Shown here in pieces: positions 1-7,104 of a stretch of DNA of 20,602 bases. Made by a program: the position numbers and the translations under genes. Positions within the stretch are counted from its first letter, which is position 1. Each line of letters opens with the position of its first letter. Below the pieces are notes generated by a model. That model had not been told where the DNA came from, did no database searches, and saw only the letters and a program-made list of their open reading frames with translations. Source of the stretch: SIG437 sp045576235 (GTDB taxonomy: Bacteria; Bacillota; Clostridia; UBA1381; UBA9506); the NCBI GenBank assembly GCA_045576235.1, contig JAZNGA010000045.1:1-20602 (forward strand), read 5' to 3'.

Positions 1-1
1 C

Positions 2-151
2 ACAGATGTTCCTGAAGATGATTTAGACCGTGCTGCAACTCATGTTGACGGAGCCTACAGCATCATGACAGGAATCTGTGCAAACAAATCAATCGCATCA
101 GGTCTTCCTGTTAATGTGAAAGACATAATAACAATTCCTGATAAGAAATAA
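2..151 (+). CDS. C-terminal end of a probable Gfo/Idh/MocA-family oxidoreductase (partial)
   Basis: Only the last 49 codons are inside the window, ending at TAA 149-151. The visible tail contains HVDGAYSIMTGICANKSI followed by ASGLPVNVKDII. Many Gfo/Idh/MocA NAD(P)-dependent sugar dehydrogenases end in a similar way: an alpha helix of the type 'AY..l.giaANqSi' and then 'tGkPV.i.dli'. Members act in the cytoplasm on sugars, inositols or sugar acids, which would fit a glycan-use neighbourhood. The Rossmann domain and the EKP catalytic motif lie outside the window, so the family call rests on the tail alone. A 181-nt gap and a hairpin separate it from gene 1, so co-transcription is uncertain. 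Confidence 0.5.
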   Translation, partial: TDVPEDDLDRAATHVDGAYSIMTGICANKSIASGLPVNVKDIITIPDKK

Positions 152-177
152 CGAGAACGGCAATAAAATTTCATAAA

Positions 178-198
178 GGGGAGACAAACAGTCTCCCC
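178..198 (+). terminator. Perfect 8-bp hairpin behind the upstream oxidoreductase gene
   Basis: GGGGAGAC (178-185) pairs perfectly with GTCTCCCC (191-198) across the five-base loop AAACA. It lies 27 nt behind the TAA at 149-151. No uninterrupted U tract follows; the next T-rich stretch (TTTTCTTTT) starts at 216. It may be an imperfect intrinsic terminator or another 3'-end hairpin. Its GGAGAC/GTCTCC core has the same layout as the GCAGAC/GTCTGC hairpins behind genes 2 and 4. Confidence 0.5.
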
Positions 199-276
199 CC
201 AGATTTGACAATTAGTTTTCTTTTAAACATTTTCTGCGCAAAAGAACTTTATATATGTTAAGGAAGAAAATGTAAT

Positions 277-306
277 TTTACAGTGCGCTTTGCCTCTGTA
301 AATAAT
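277..306 (+). promoter_or_regulatory. Candidate promoter with inverted repeat before gene 1
   Basis: TTTACA (277-282, 5 of 6 matches to the -35 consensus) is followed after 18 nt by AATAAT (301-306, 5 of 6 matches to the -10 consensus). That would start a short leader of about 20 nt before the ATG at 333. The same stretch contains a 7-bp inverted repeat, TTTACAG (277-283) and CTGTAAA (296-302), which could be an operator or an RNA hairpin. A TTGACA at 205-210 has no good -10 at the proper distance. The word TTTTACAGTGC (276-286) recurs before gene 3 (7042-7052). This is inference from motifs only. Confidence 0.35.
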
Positions 307-318
307 ATAAGCGCGAAG

Positions 319-335
319 AAAGGTAGATGATTATG
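319..335 (+). promoter_or_regulatory. Ribosome binding site that selects the ATG at 333 as the gene 1 start
   Basis: AAAGG (319-323) lies 9 nt before the ATG at 333 but only 3 nt before the ATG at 327. The gene 2 leader has the matching arrangement: GGTAGATRATTATG aligns both, and gene 2 has only the downstream ATG (3824), with AAGGG at 3810-3814 also 9 nt upstream. The shared layout argues for 333 as the true start, giving a signal peptide that begins MRKLGLSK. Confidence 0.6.
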
Positions 336-608
336 AGAAAATTAGGACTTTCTAAAATTTTGGCTCTTGTTCTTTGCATGGTGCTCTTATTATCATTTGC
401 ACCAACAATGACATTTGCAGCAAACTCACTCGTGCTGACTGCAGCACCTGACATTTATCCTGGTGGGCCGGGAGTCGGCTTTGTCGATAATCCTGATGGT
501 GGCGGAAGTGTGAGAGGCTTGGAGGTCTCAGGTCAGTCAATCATTCTCAGACAGAATGAATGGGTTAAATATGACCTGTCAGCTTTAGACCCCGGCGTAT
601 ATAGATGA
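333..608 (+). pseudogene. Gene 1, fragment a: signal peptide and first half of a CBM6-like module
   Basis: This fragment starts a secreted multimodular protein. It has a signal peptide of about 30 residues (basic MRKLGLSK, a hydrophobic core, cleavage probably after TFA) and then the first half of a CBM6-like module. That module shows the window's recurring motifs DIYPGGPGVGFVDN and LRQNEWVKYDLSALDPGVY. The frame ends at TGA 606-608 in mid-module. The rest of the module (MSILRS onward) continues in the -1 frame from 605. Intact paralogues read through this point as YKMS, so one base, probably an A, is missing near 601-604. Stop and next ATG overlap as ATGA, so reinitiation is formally possible, but a split inside a beta-sandwich argues for a lesion or a sequencing error. 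One repaired base and one substituted stop give a reconstructed gene (333-3718) of 1128 residues. Confidence 0.75.
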
Positions 609-1153
609 GCATTCTCAGAAGTTGCACGGGAACGCCTTCTTTGACTGTGTCATTAAACGACCAGGTTATTTTTTCAAAAAGAACGGTAAGACCGTCAGGC
701 TCTTATAACACAATGCTTGAGTTCACATTCGGTGAAGTTGAAATAACCGACGAAAACTCTGTGCTTAAAATTGAAAACACAGCCAGCTCTGCTATGTATC
801 TTAAGGAAATCAAGTTTGTTGACATGGTGATGATGGCAAAGAAAGAGGCAATATTGAAGGTTCCGAGACCATATAAAATGTCTTACCTTCCTTGCATAAT
901 CCGGGCTGAAAACTATGATGTCGGTGCTTCAGGCGTGGCATTTAAGGATTTAGAGGATGTCAATTCAGGCGGTAAATACAGAGAGACTGAGTCCGTAGAC
1001 ATATATGAAGATGGTGGTATGTATTATGTCAATATGCTTGGAGAAGAGTGGATGACATACACCATTAAATGCTTAAAATCAGGAAACTACGATTTATTAA
1101 TGAAGATGCTTGACAAAATGGAAAGCTCAAAAATGAGACTCTATATGGATTGA
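605..1153 (+). pseudogene. Gene 1, fragment b: rest of first module plus most of a CBM6 module
   Basis: This frame completes the first CBM6-like module, up to about 820 (LEFTFGEVEI and LKIENTASSAMYLKEIKFV, matching module ends in genes 3 and 4). It then enters the most canonical CBM6 module of the window: IIRAENYD, GASGVAFKDLEDVNSGGKYR, ESVDIYEDGG and EEWMTYTIK. CBM6 modules bind beta-glycans such as xylan through aromatic residues. The frame stops at TGA 1151-1153 in the sequence LYMD-stop-YEI. Downstream the same frame continues as VPV-type CBM6 sequence. A single GGA-to-TGA change would explain the stop, because MDG is the usual CBM6 sequence here. No ribosome binding site of its own is visible; if translated alone it would lack a signal peptide. 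Confidence 0.7.
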
Positions 1154-1162
1154 TATGAAATT

Positions 1163-3718
1163 TTGAGAAATATTCCTGAAAGCGTTATGCCTGTCGGCAC
1201 AATGAAAGAAGTCACAGTCGGCACATTTTTCATTGAAGAAGGAGTCCACACTTTGCGCGTGAAATGTTTAGACGGAGATGTTGACCTTGACTATCTCCGT
1301 TTCCGTGAAACAGATTCAGAAGGAATCGACATAAGTGACACGACGCTCCTTCGTGCGTGGGAAGACAGTCAGGAGCTTTCTGAAGAAGACTATGAAACTG
1401 TGACTGTTATAAATCCTGTTGAGCGCGAGCTCTATGTTGATGCATCAAAATCTTCAAACGGAGACGGTTCAGAAAACTCACCGTTTAATTCTTTATCTAA
1501 GGCGAGAGATTATGTCAGGACAATCAATAAGGATATGAAGGGCGACATTGTTGTCAACTTAAAAGGTGAATTTAAAGTCGATGAGACCTTTGTGTTCACA
1601 GAGGAAGATTCAGGAAGCGATATCTATAATGTAATCTACCGTGGCGATGGTGACACAGTCATCCACGGCGGCAGAAAAATCACAGGCTGGAAACAGGCAG
1701 CGGGCAGTCCGCTCTGGCAGACAACGATTCCTGATATTGAAAGCTTCAGACAGCTCTACATAGGGGACAACAGAGGCGTTCCTGCAAGAACTAAATATTA
1801 TTATAATATGAAGGCAGATTATGATGACCCGGCTACTGATTATAATTCGCCTGACGCCTACATTATGAATGGCGAAGATTTCCCTGAAGGCTTTTCAAAG
1901 CCTCTCGACATGGAAATGATATGGCTTCCGACTTGGAGAAATGTCAGAATTCCAATCGAGAGCTTCACTAAAACAGATTCGGGAGACTATCTTGTGACAT
2001 ATCCGCAGCCATATTTTGATGCCTGCTTCCCGGGCTCTGCTCCCGTAACTTTAGAGCATCCATATTACATTGAAAATGCTCCTGAGTTCTTAGATGAGCC
2101 TGGTGAATATTATTTTGACAGAGACACAAAAGTCTTAACATATTATCCTTTCGACTATGAGGATATGAACACAATCGACTGCTACATTCCTGAAACCGAA
2201 ATTCTTGTCAAAGTGACAGGAAAGGATGGAGACAACAAGGTTAAGAACATAACCTTTGAAGGCATAGAATTTAAGTTTGGCGGATGGGAAAGACCGACAA
2301 AATATGGCTTCTCAACAGTTCAGGCAGACCAGGTTATTGCTCCTGAGGTTGAATCGGGCTATATGCTTGTTCCTGCGCAGGTTCAGGTTGATTTTGCCCA
2401 GAATGTTAATTTCCTTAAGAATGAATTTATGCATCTTGGCTCAAATGGTCTTTCAATTAACAATATGTCAAATCTTTGTCTTGTTGAGGGAAACACATTT
2501 GACGACATTTCAGGAACAACCATAACATTAGGCGACTATACAATCATTGAAAAAGACCCTCTTGAGAAATACACAAGAAAGATAACCGTTAGAAACAACT
2601 TAATCAGAAGATCAGGCGTTGAATATATGACTCCGCTTGTGGCTGGCTATTATGTTAACAATGTCCTTGTTGACCACAATGACATCTTAGACGCTCCCTA
2701 CACAACAATCACAATGGGTTGGGGCTGGGGCAAGAAAAATGTTTATTCAGCCTATAACAAAATCACAAACAACAGACTTGTTAACGGAACATATAAGCTC
2801 GTTGACGGTGGCCATATCTACACATTAAGCGAAAACAAAGGCGGCGTTGTTTCAGGAAACTACATCAAAGAGGCGTTTGACTGGAAAGGCGCAATTTATC
2901 TTGACAATGCAACAGCTTCAATCAGATATTTCAACAATGTCATTGAAGATTGTCCGAGATGGTTTAAGCTGACATGGCATAATGTTATGAACAATGTTGC
3001 ATATAATAACTATGCAGAGCGTCCCGCAGCTAACTACTATCCAGAACAGAACAGCATCGAAGAGGCAAAAGGCAAGGTTAACGGCGAGTGGCCTCAGGAG
3101 GCAAAAGACATCATTGCAAACGCTGGCTTAGAAGATGGATATAAATATCTCTTAGAAAACTATAATGCAAGAGAAAACTTAAGAAACGCAACATTGGAGC
3201 GACAGAAGTTTATGAAGATTGATGGCGTTTATATCAACGCAGGTGACTTTATGCCGGGCGGTGAAGGCGTTGGCTACCACGACATCTTAAGCAACGATAA
3301 GGGTGGTCTCAGCCTACCTGGTGAGCCATCAGTTGACTATAAACATGACGGAACAGGTTCAACAACAGTCATGGTAACAGATGTTGGCGAATGGACAAAA
3401 TATGAGTTCACGGTTGACGAATCAAGAGAATATGAAATTGGTGCTTATCTTGCTGTTGTTAAACCGACGACTGCTGTGACCATTGAGATTGATGATGTTG
3501 TTGTCGCAGATAAGGTGAAGCTTGAGCCAAACTGCACAGGCTACGAGAAATTTGCTGACTTCACAATCTGTAAGGCAAATTTGGAAGCGGGCAAGCACAC
3601 AATCAAGATTGTTCACGCAGTTGAAAACTTTGGTATGCTTGGCTTAAGAATCGGAGAGGAAGGTTCAGTTGATGATGGCTATAATTATCAGTTTATGGAC
3701 ATTGCGCTGTCTAAATAA
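1163..3718 (+). CDS. Gene 1, fragment c: GH141-like right-handed beta-helix protein with C-terminal CBM6-like module
   Basis: This open frame is the same frame as fragment b beyond the TGA. It is open from 1154; the TTG at 1163 has no convincing ribosome binding site. It finishes the CBM6 module (EEGVHTLRVK, DLDYLRF). From ELYVDASKSSNGDGSENSPF it enters a right-handed parallel beta-helix domain (about residues 90-690 of this fragment). Family features are IHGGRKITGW, RQLYIGDNRGVPART, NAPEFLDEPGEYYFD, LLVEGNTFDDISG-like Asn-ladder turns, PYTTITMGWGWG, DGGHIYTLS and YLDN. These resemble GH141 glycoside hydrolases. Candidate catalytic acids are Asp548 (DGGHIYT) and Asp581 (IYLDN), 33 residues apart as in genes 3 and 4. 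A CBM6-like module follows (EGVGYHD, GEWTKYEF), with no anchor. The catalytic domain is unbroken although the N-terminal region is damaged. Confidence 0.75.
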   Translation: MRNIPESVMPVGTMKEVTVGTFFIEEGVHTLRVKCLDGDVDLDYLRFRETDSEGIDISDTTLLRAWEDSQELSEEDYETVTVINPVERELYVDASKSSNGDGSENSPFNSLSKARDYVRTINKDMKGDIVVNLKGEFKVDETFVFTEEDSGSDIYNVIYRGDGDTVIHGGRKITGWKQAAGSPLWQTTIPDIESFRQLYIGDNRGVPARTKYYYNMKADYDDPATDYNSPDAYIMNGEDFPEGFSKPLDMEMIWLPTWRNVRIPIESFTKTDSGDYLVTYPQPYFDACFPGSAPVTLEHPYYIENAPEFLDEPGEYYFDRDTKVLTYYPFDYEDMNTIDCYIPETEILVKVTGKDGDNKVKNITFEGIEFKFGGWERPTKYGFSTVQADQVIAPEVESGYMLVPAQVQVDFAQNVNFLKNEFMHLGSNGLSINNMSNLCLVEGNTFDDISGTTITLGDYTIIEKDPLEKYTRKITVRNNLIRRSGVEYMTPLVAGYYVNNVLVDHNDILDAPYTTITMGWGWGKKNVYSAYNKITNNRLVNGTYKLVDGGHIYTLSENKGGVVSGNYIKEAFDWKGAIYLDNATASIRYFNNVIEDCPRWFKLTWHNVMNNVAYNNYAERPAANYYPEQNSIEEAKGKVNGEWPQEAKDIIANAGLEDGYKYLLENYNARENLRNATLERQKFMKIDGVYINAGDFMPGGEGVGYHDILSNDKGGLSLPGEPSVDYKHDGTGSTTVMVTDVGEWTKYEFTVDESREYEIGAYLAVVKPTTAVTIEIDDVVVADKVKLEPNCTGYEKFADFTICKANLEAGKHTIKIVHAVENFGMLGLRIGEEGSVDDGYNYQFMDIALSK

Positions 3719-3823
3719 TTTTGGCTTTTCAGTGGAAATTTAAGTTTTGTTTGAAAAATTTTAAAGTCTTGAAAACGGATGTTTTCTAAAAATATTAAAA
3801 TTTTAAATGAAGGGTAGATAATT
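3719..3823 (+). other. Gap between genes 1 and 2 with a weak hairpin
   Basis: This 105-nt AT-rich leader carries a 6-bp inverted repeat, GAAAAC (3771-3776) and GTTTTC (3781-3786), with loop GGAT. There is no U tract. The GGCAGAC-type hairpin present behind genes 2, 3 and 4 is absent here. The leader ends in AAGGG (3810-3814) before the ATG at 3824. Confidence 0.3.
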
Positions 3824-4189
3824 ATGAAAAAATTACTCGCAATCTTATTGACACTGTCTATGCTTGCATCATTTGTAGTGCTTCCGACTTTTGCAGAGGA
3901 AGCAGCTGGAGATGCAGTTGTTGGGGAAACAACAGGTGGGACAGAAGAGCCTGTTGGCGAAACAACTGATGAACCAATCGAAGAAGCTCCTGAGGCATCA
4001 AGTGAGCCTTTGGAGCTGGAACGCGAATTCCACCCTTATAATGACGCAATAGACTGGTTTGACGCAGCAGGAAAAACACCATTGAAGCACTTGACACTGA
4101 AAGGAATTATTTGCTTCTCAGACCGGGTCAGGAATGGACAAAATATAGTCTGGAGGGACTTGAAGAGGGAACATACGGCGTCACATTAA
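3824..4189 (+). pseudogene. Gene 2, fragment a: signal peptide, acidic linker and start of first CBM6-like module
   Basis: The ATG at 3824 follows AAGGG at a spacing of 9 nt. The protein begins with a clear signal peptide (MKKLLAILLTLSML, cleavage probably after TFA). A Glu/Thr/Pro-rich acidic linker of about 45 residues follows (VGETTGGTEEPVGETTDEP). It then enters the first module at AIDWFDAAGK. Just behind, at a run of five A (4072-4076), the protein similarity moves to the -1 frame: restoring one base would give GKNTIEALDTERNYLLLRPGQEW. In the written frame the sequence turns into unrelated residues and stops at 4187-4189. One deleted A in the homopolymer is the simplest explanation. The reconstructed gene (3824-6963) would encode 1046 residues. 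Confidence 0.75.
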
Positions 4190-6963
4190 CATATGTGAGC
4201 AGAGCAGAGGATACAGTTAATCTCGTAGGTCTTGATTTTGTTGTTGATGATGTATTGGAGTTAAAGTCAAACCTCAGAATGACAGTATCTAATAAAAATG
4301 TTGGTTGGTTAGATGAAGATCCTCTGTCACTTAATGTCGGAAACATCTACCTTCCTGAAGGCGCAAAGGAATTGAAGGTTAAAAACAACGGCTATAGGAC
4401 ACTTGCTATCAAAGGAATCAAATTAACATATGTTGAAGACGGTGATGCATCGGAAGACATCGTGATTTATGGCTCAAACGCAATTTCAGGTTTTGAACTC
4501 AAGAATGATGGTAGCTTTAATTATAATCAAGGCTTTCATCATCAGGGGGTTGACTACTACGATGCTGCGGGTTTAGCTTTCACGAAGGTTGTGTCCGCCA
4601 ATTCTGCAGTGATTCACCATTCAGGCGACTGGACAAAATATGACATCTCAGATTTTAAAACGGGAACATATCTCGTGACATTTAACACATCTCAACCAAA
4701 TGATATTAGTGTGGCGCTTAAGATAAATGATAAGACTGCGCTTGAAGGCTCAGCTCCTGCAAACGGAGCCTACGGCACTAACTATGTTGATTATGAATTA
4801 GGAAAGATTTACATTTCAGACGAAGCGGAAACATTAACTTTAGAAAACATAACAAATAATGCATACTATGCTCAATATCTTAAGTTTGAATATCTTTCAG
4901 AGGAAAGAGACGAAGACACACTCCCGTCATATGAAATTTTAGGCTCTGACATTTATTCAACAGTTCCTGAAGAAGGATTCCATGCAAACACATTATATGA
5001 TAATGTGACAGATAAGCTCGAAACCAGCGGCACAAGTGCGACATTAAGAGGCGCAGGCGAGTGGGCTGCATATGATGTTTCAGACCTTGAAAGCGGAACA
5101 TATAAGCTCACGGTGAATGCTTCAACAAAGGCTACGGAAGCCTCTTCAAAGCTTTTATATTTAGACACATTCTTAGATGATGTTCTTTTATCAAAAACTC
5201 AGGTTATAGGAGCAGACTCAGGCAACTACACAGCAGCTGACTATGAATTCCCGAACATTAAGATTGATTCATCTTCAAAGGTTTTAAAGGTCAGGTCTTC
5301 AGGAAATATAGCAGTATTTTTAAATAAGCTCACACTCACTCTGGTTGAGTCTCAGGCAGAGGAAGCATATAAAGTCCGTCAATATGCTGATAACATCACG
5401 ATGCGTGATGAGATAGCTGAAGGTGAGGAAAAAGGCGCAATCGTAATCGCAAACGGTGTTGACTATTATGACACAGACGGTGGAATTTACACTAAAGTTG
5501 TCATTGGTGGAGTTGCAAGACTCAATCCTACTGAGTGGGCAAGATATGACCTTTCAGGTTTGAAGCACGGAAAATATAAAGTGACAGCTAACTATTCAAC
5601 TGCAACTTATGCTTCCGCTCTTTCATTTAAAGTTAACAATGAAATCGTGCTCCGCGCCCCTTTGACAAATGTTAATAAAACAGCAGTTGGCACAGATTAT
5701 TATAACCTTGAACTTGGATACATTTACATAGGTGAAGGCGAAGACTACATCATTGTTGAAAACTCAGGCACAAGAATCGCATGGCTTAATTACATTGACT
5801 TTGAGCTCGTCGAAGGTGATGAATCAGGCATGCCGATGTATTCTTTAGATGCATATGTTGTTACAGATCATTATAACACTAGTAATAGCGGAAACCTTGA
5901 ATCAGCGCAAGGACAGCCTTATTATGGAACAACACTTCGCGCTACTTGCTGGAACACATATGACATTTCTGGATTTAAACCGGGAACATATGAACTTTCA
6001 ATCACTTATGGTGCAAGAGGTGGTTCGAAAGTGAGCGTGCAGGTTGATGATGTTCCTCGTCTTAATTCAACAGATGTTAATGTAGTCGATAAGGATTCTT
6101 ATTTTACTATCGCAGAACAAAAAATTGGAAATGTTTACATTGGAGAAGACGCAGAGACGATAACACTTACAAACACTGCCTCATCAACATTGTCGATTCA
6201 TAAGATTAATTTCAAATATTTATATGATGAAGCAACAATAAGAGCTACTTTGCCGCTTTTAGTTGATGGCGAAATTGTTGCAGGGGAAAGCTATTATGAT
6301 TCAGATGGAAGTCAAGGTTTCCAGACTGACGGCTCTGCTGTTATAAGAGAAGGCGACTGGGTTAAATATGACTTATCAGCATTTGATTTAGCTCCGGGAA
6401 TTTATAATGTTTATGGTGTTTTACAAAATCAGGCTGGTAAAGGTGCTACTATAGTCGAAATTGAGGCAAATGACAGAGTTGTAACCACGAATGTTCCCGA
6501 AGGCACAGATCTTGACTCTCGTGCTCTTCTTGGCACAATTCTTGTTGATGAAGACACAGGTTGGTTAAAGGTTTCTGTTTTAAGTGTTAACAGAATGAGA
6601 TTAATGGAATTAATAATCGATGATGATGTTGAAAAAGCAACAACAGTTTCTTATTCATCAGATGAAGAAGGTATAGCACCGATTGCTTCGCTTGCAGGTC
6701 TTGAAAAGGCATTTGTGAATTTCAGCCTCGTAAGACCTGAGCAGGCTGAAATTGCTGAAACGGTTTATGTTGCACTCTATGACGGAGCAAGACTTAAATC
6801 AGTTATGCCTCTTCCTGCGACATCAGCATTTGAATTTGCTGACACATATGAAGTGACAGGTTTAGCTGATTGCGTTTCTCCTGTGATTAAGACATTTGTT
6901 TGGGAAAACGATTCTTATGCTCCAATCATTTCAACAACAGGAACAACAATCACAGCTGAATAA
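4111..6963 (+). CDS. Gene 2, main part: six CBM6-like modules and a C-terminal Ig-like domain, no catalytic domain
   Basis: The frame is open from the A run at 4072 and its first usable start is TTG 4111, preceded by AAAGGA (4100-4105). It is most likely the body of the gene that starts at 3824. Six CBM6-like modules lie at roughly 4025-4440, 4460-4900, 4930-5350, 5370-5815, 5830-6220 and 6240-6630. Each shows an early YYD/FD turn, a central EW or DW followed by -x-x-YD(I/V/L)S, a GxY strand, and a late L-G-x-I/V-Y-I strand. The last about 105 residues form an Ig-like domain (VYVALYDGARLKSV, VIKTFVWENDSYAPI) equivalent to the one ahead of the beta-helix in genes 3 and 4. There is no beta-helix, dockerin, SLH domain or LPXTG. 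A glycan-binding adhesin or accessory role is inferred. Confidence 0.75.
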   Translation: MLLRPGQEWTKYSLEGLEEGTYGVTLTYVSRAEDTVNLVGLDFVVDDVLELKSNLRMTVSNKNVGWLDEDPLSLNVGNIYLPEGAKELKVKNNGYRTLAIKGIKLTYVEDGDASEDIVIYGSNAISGFELKNDGSFNYNQGFHHQGVDYYDAAGLAFTKVVSANSAVIHHSGDWTKYDISDFKTGTYLVTFNTSQPNDISVALKINDKTALEGSAPANGAYGTNYVDYELGKIYISDEAETLTLENITNNAYYAQYLKFEYLSEERDEDTLPSYEILGSDIYSTVPEEGFHANTLYDNVTDKLETSGTSATLRGAGEWAAYDVSDLESGTYKLTVNASTKATEASSKLLYLDTFLDDVLLSKTQVIGADSGNYTAADYEFPNIKIDSSSKVLKVRSSGNIAVFLNKLTLTLVESQAEEAYKVRQYADNITMRDEIAEGEEKGAIVIANGVDYYDTDGGIYTKVVIGGVARLNPTEWARYDLSGLKHGKYKVTANYSTATYASALSFKVNNEIVLRAPLTNVNKTAVGTDYYNLELGYIYIGEGEDYIIVENSGTRIAWLNYIDFELVEGDESGMPMYSLDAYVVTDHYNTSNSGNLESAQGQPYYGTTLRATCWNTYDISGFKPGTYELSITYGARGGSKVSVQVDDVPRLNSTDVNVVDKDSYFTIAEQKIGNVYIGEDAETITLTNTASSTLSIHKINFKYLYDEATIRATLPLLVDGEIVAGESYYDSDGSQGFQTDGSAVIREGDWVKYDLSAFDLAPGIYNVYGVLQNQAGKGATIVEIEANDRVVTTNVPEGTDLDSRALLGTILVDEDTGWLKVSVLSVNRMRLMELIIDDDVEKATTVSYSSDEEGIAPIASLAGLEKAFVNFSLVRPEQAEIAETVYVALYDGARLKSVMPLPATSAFEFADTYEVTGLADCVSPVIKTFVWENDSYAPIISTTGTTITAE

Positions 6964-6993
6964 AGCACAAAAAAACAATAATTAACTAAACAA

Positions 6994-7032
6994 GGCGGGC
7001 AGACTGAAAGCATTGCTTTCGGTCTGCTTGCT
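6994..7032 (+). terminator. Long hairpin behind gene 2
   Basis: GCAGACTGAAAGC (6999-7011) pairs with GCTTTCGGTCTGC (7015-7027), loop ATT, with one G-U pair. Wobble and G-C pairs extend the stem outward to about 6994/7032. It starts 31 nt behind the gene 2 stop. There is no U tract behind it, so termination, partial readthrough or mRNA 3'-end protection are all possible. It belongs to the hairpin family also found at 12601-12639 and 19203-19234. Confidence 0.55.
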
Positions 7033-7041
7033 GAAATAATA

Positions 7042-7081
7042 TTTTACAGTGCTGAAAAGCAGATTTTTCTGCAGTGTAAAA
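7042..7081 (+). promoter_or_regulatory. Nested inverted repeats in the gene 3 leader
   Basis: An inner stem GCAGA-TTTT-TCTGC (7058-7072 region) sits inside an outer 7-bp repeat, TTTTACA (7042-7048) and TGTAAAA (7075-7081). The structure ends 9 nt before the AAAGGAG (7091-7097) of gene 3. It shares the word TTTTACAGTGC with the gene 1 leader. It could be an operator pair or a leader RNA structure. No good sigma-70 pair could be fitted here. Confidence 0.35.
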
Positions 7082-7104
7082 CATTATTTTAAAGGAGTAG
7101 AAAT

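Noticed and set aside
600..608. Programmed -1 frameshift in gene 1
   Set aside because: TAT AGA TGA contains no X-XXY-YYZ slippery heptamer and no stable structure is apparent right behind it.
1151..1153. TGA as a sense codon (recoded Trp or Gly, or selenocysteine)
   Set aside because: Genes 3 and 4 together span about 4000 codons without an in-frame TGA and write Trp as TGG. No SECIS-like hairpin is evident right behind the TGA.
333..3718. Genes 1-4 as autotransporters or adhesins anchored by LPXTG, SLH or dockerin
   Set aside because: No such motif is present at the C-termini. Beta-helix content alone is not evidence for autotransport, and the signals look Gram-positive.
4071..4079. Programmed -1 frameshift in gene 2
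   Set aside because: GGA AAA ACA allows the AAA codon to re-pair, but the ACA codon would meet AAC with two mismatches, so it is a poor slippery site. A deletion in A5 is simpler.
6994..7081. Riboswitch before gene 3
   Set aside because: Two neighbouring hairpins exist, but no known aptamer core could be recognised and no terminator/antiterminator exchange with a U tract is visible.
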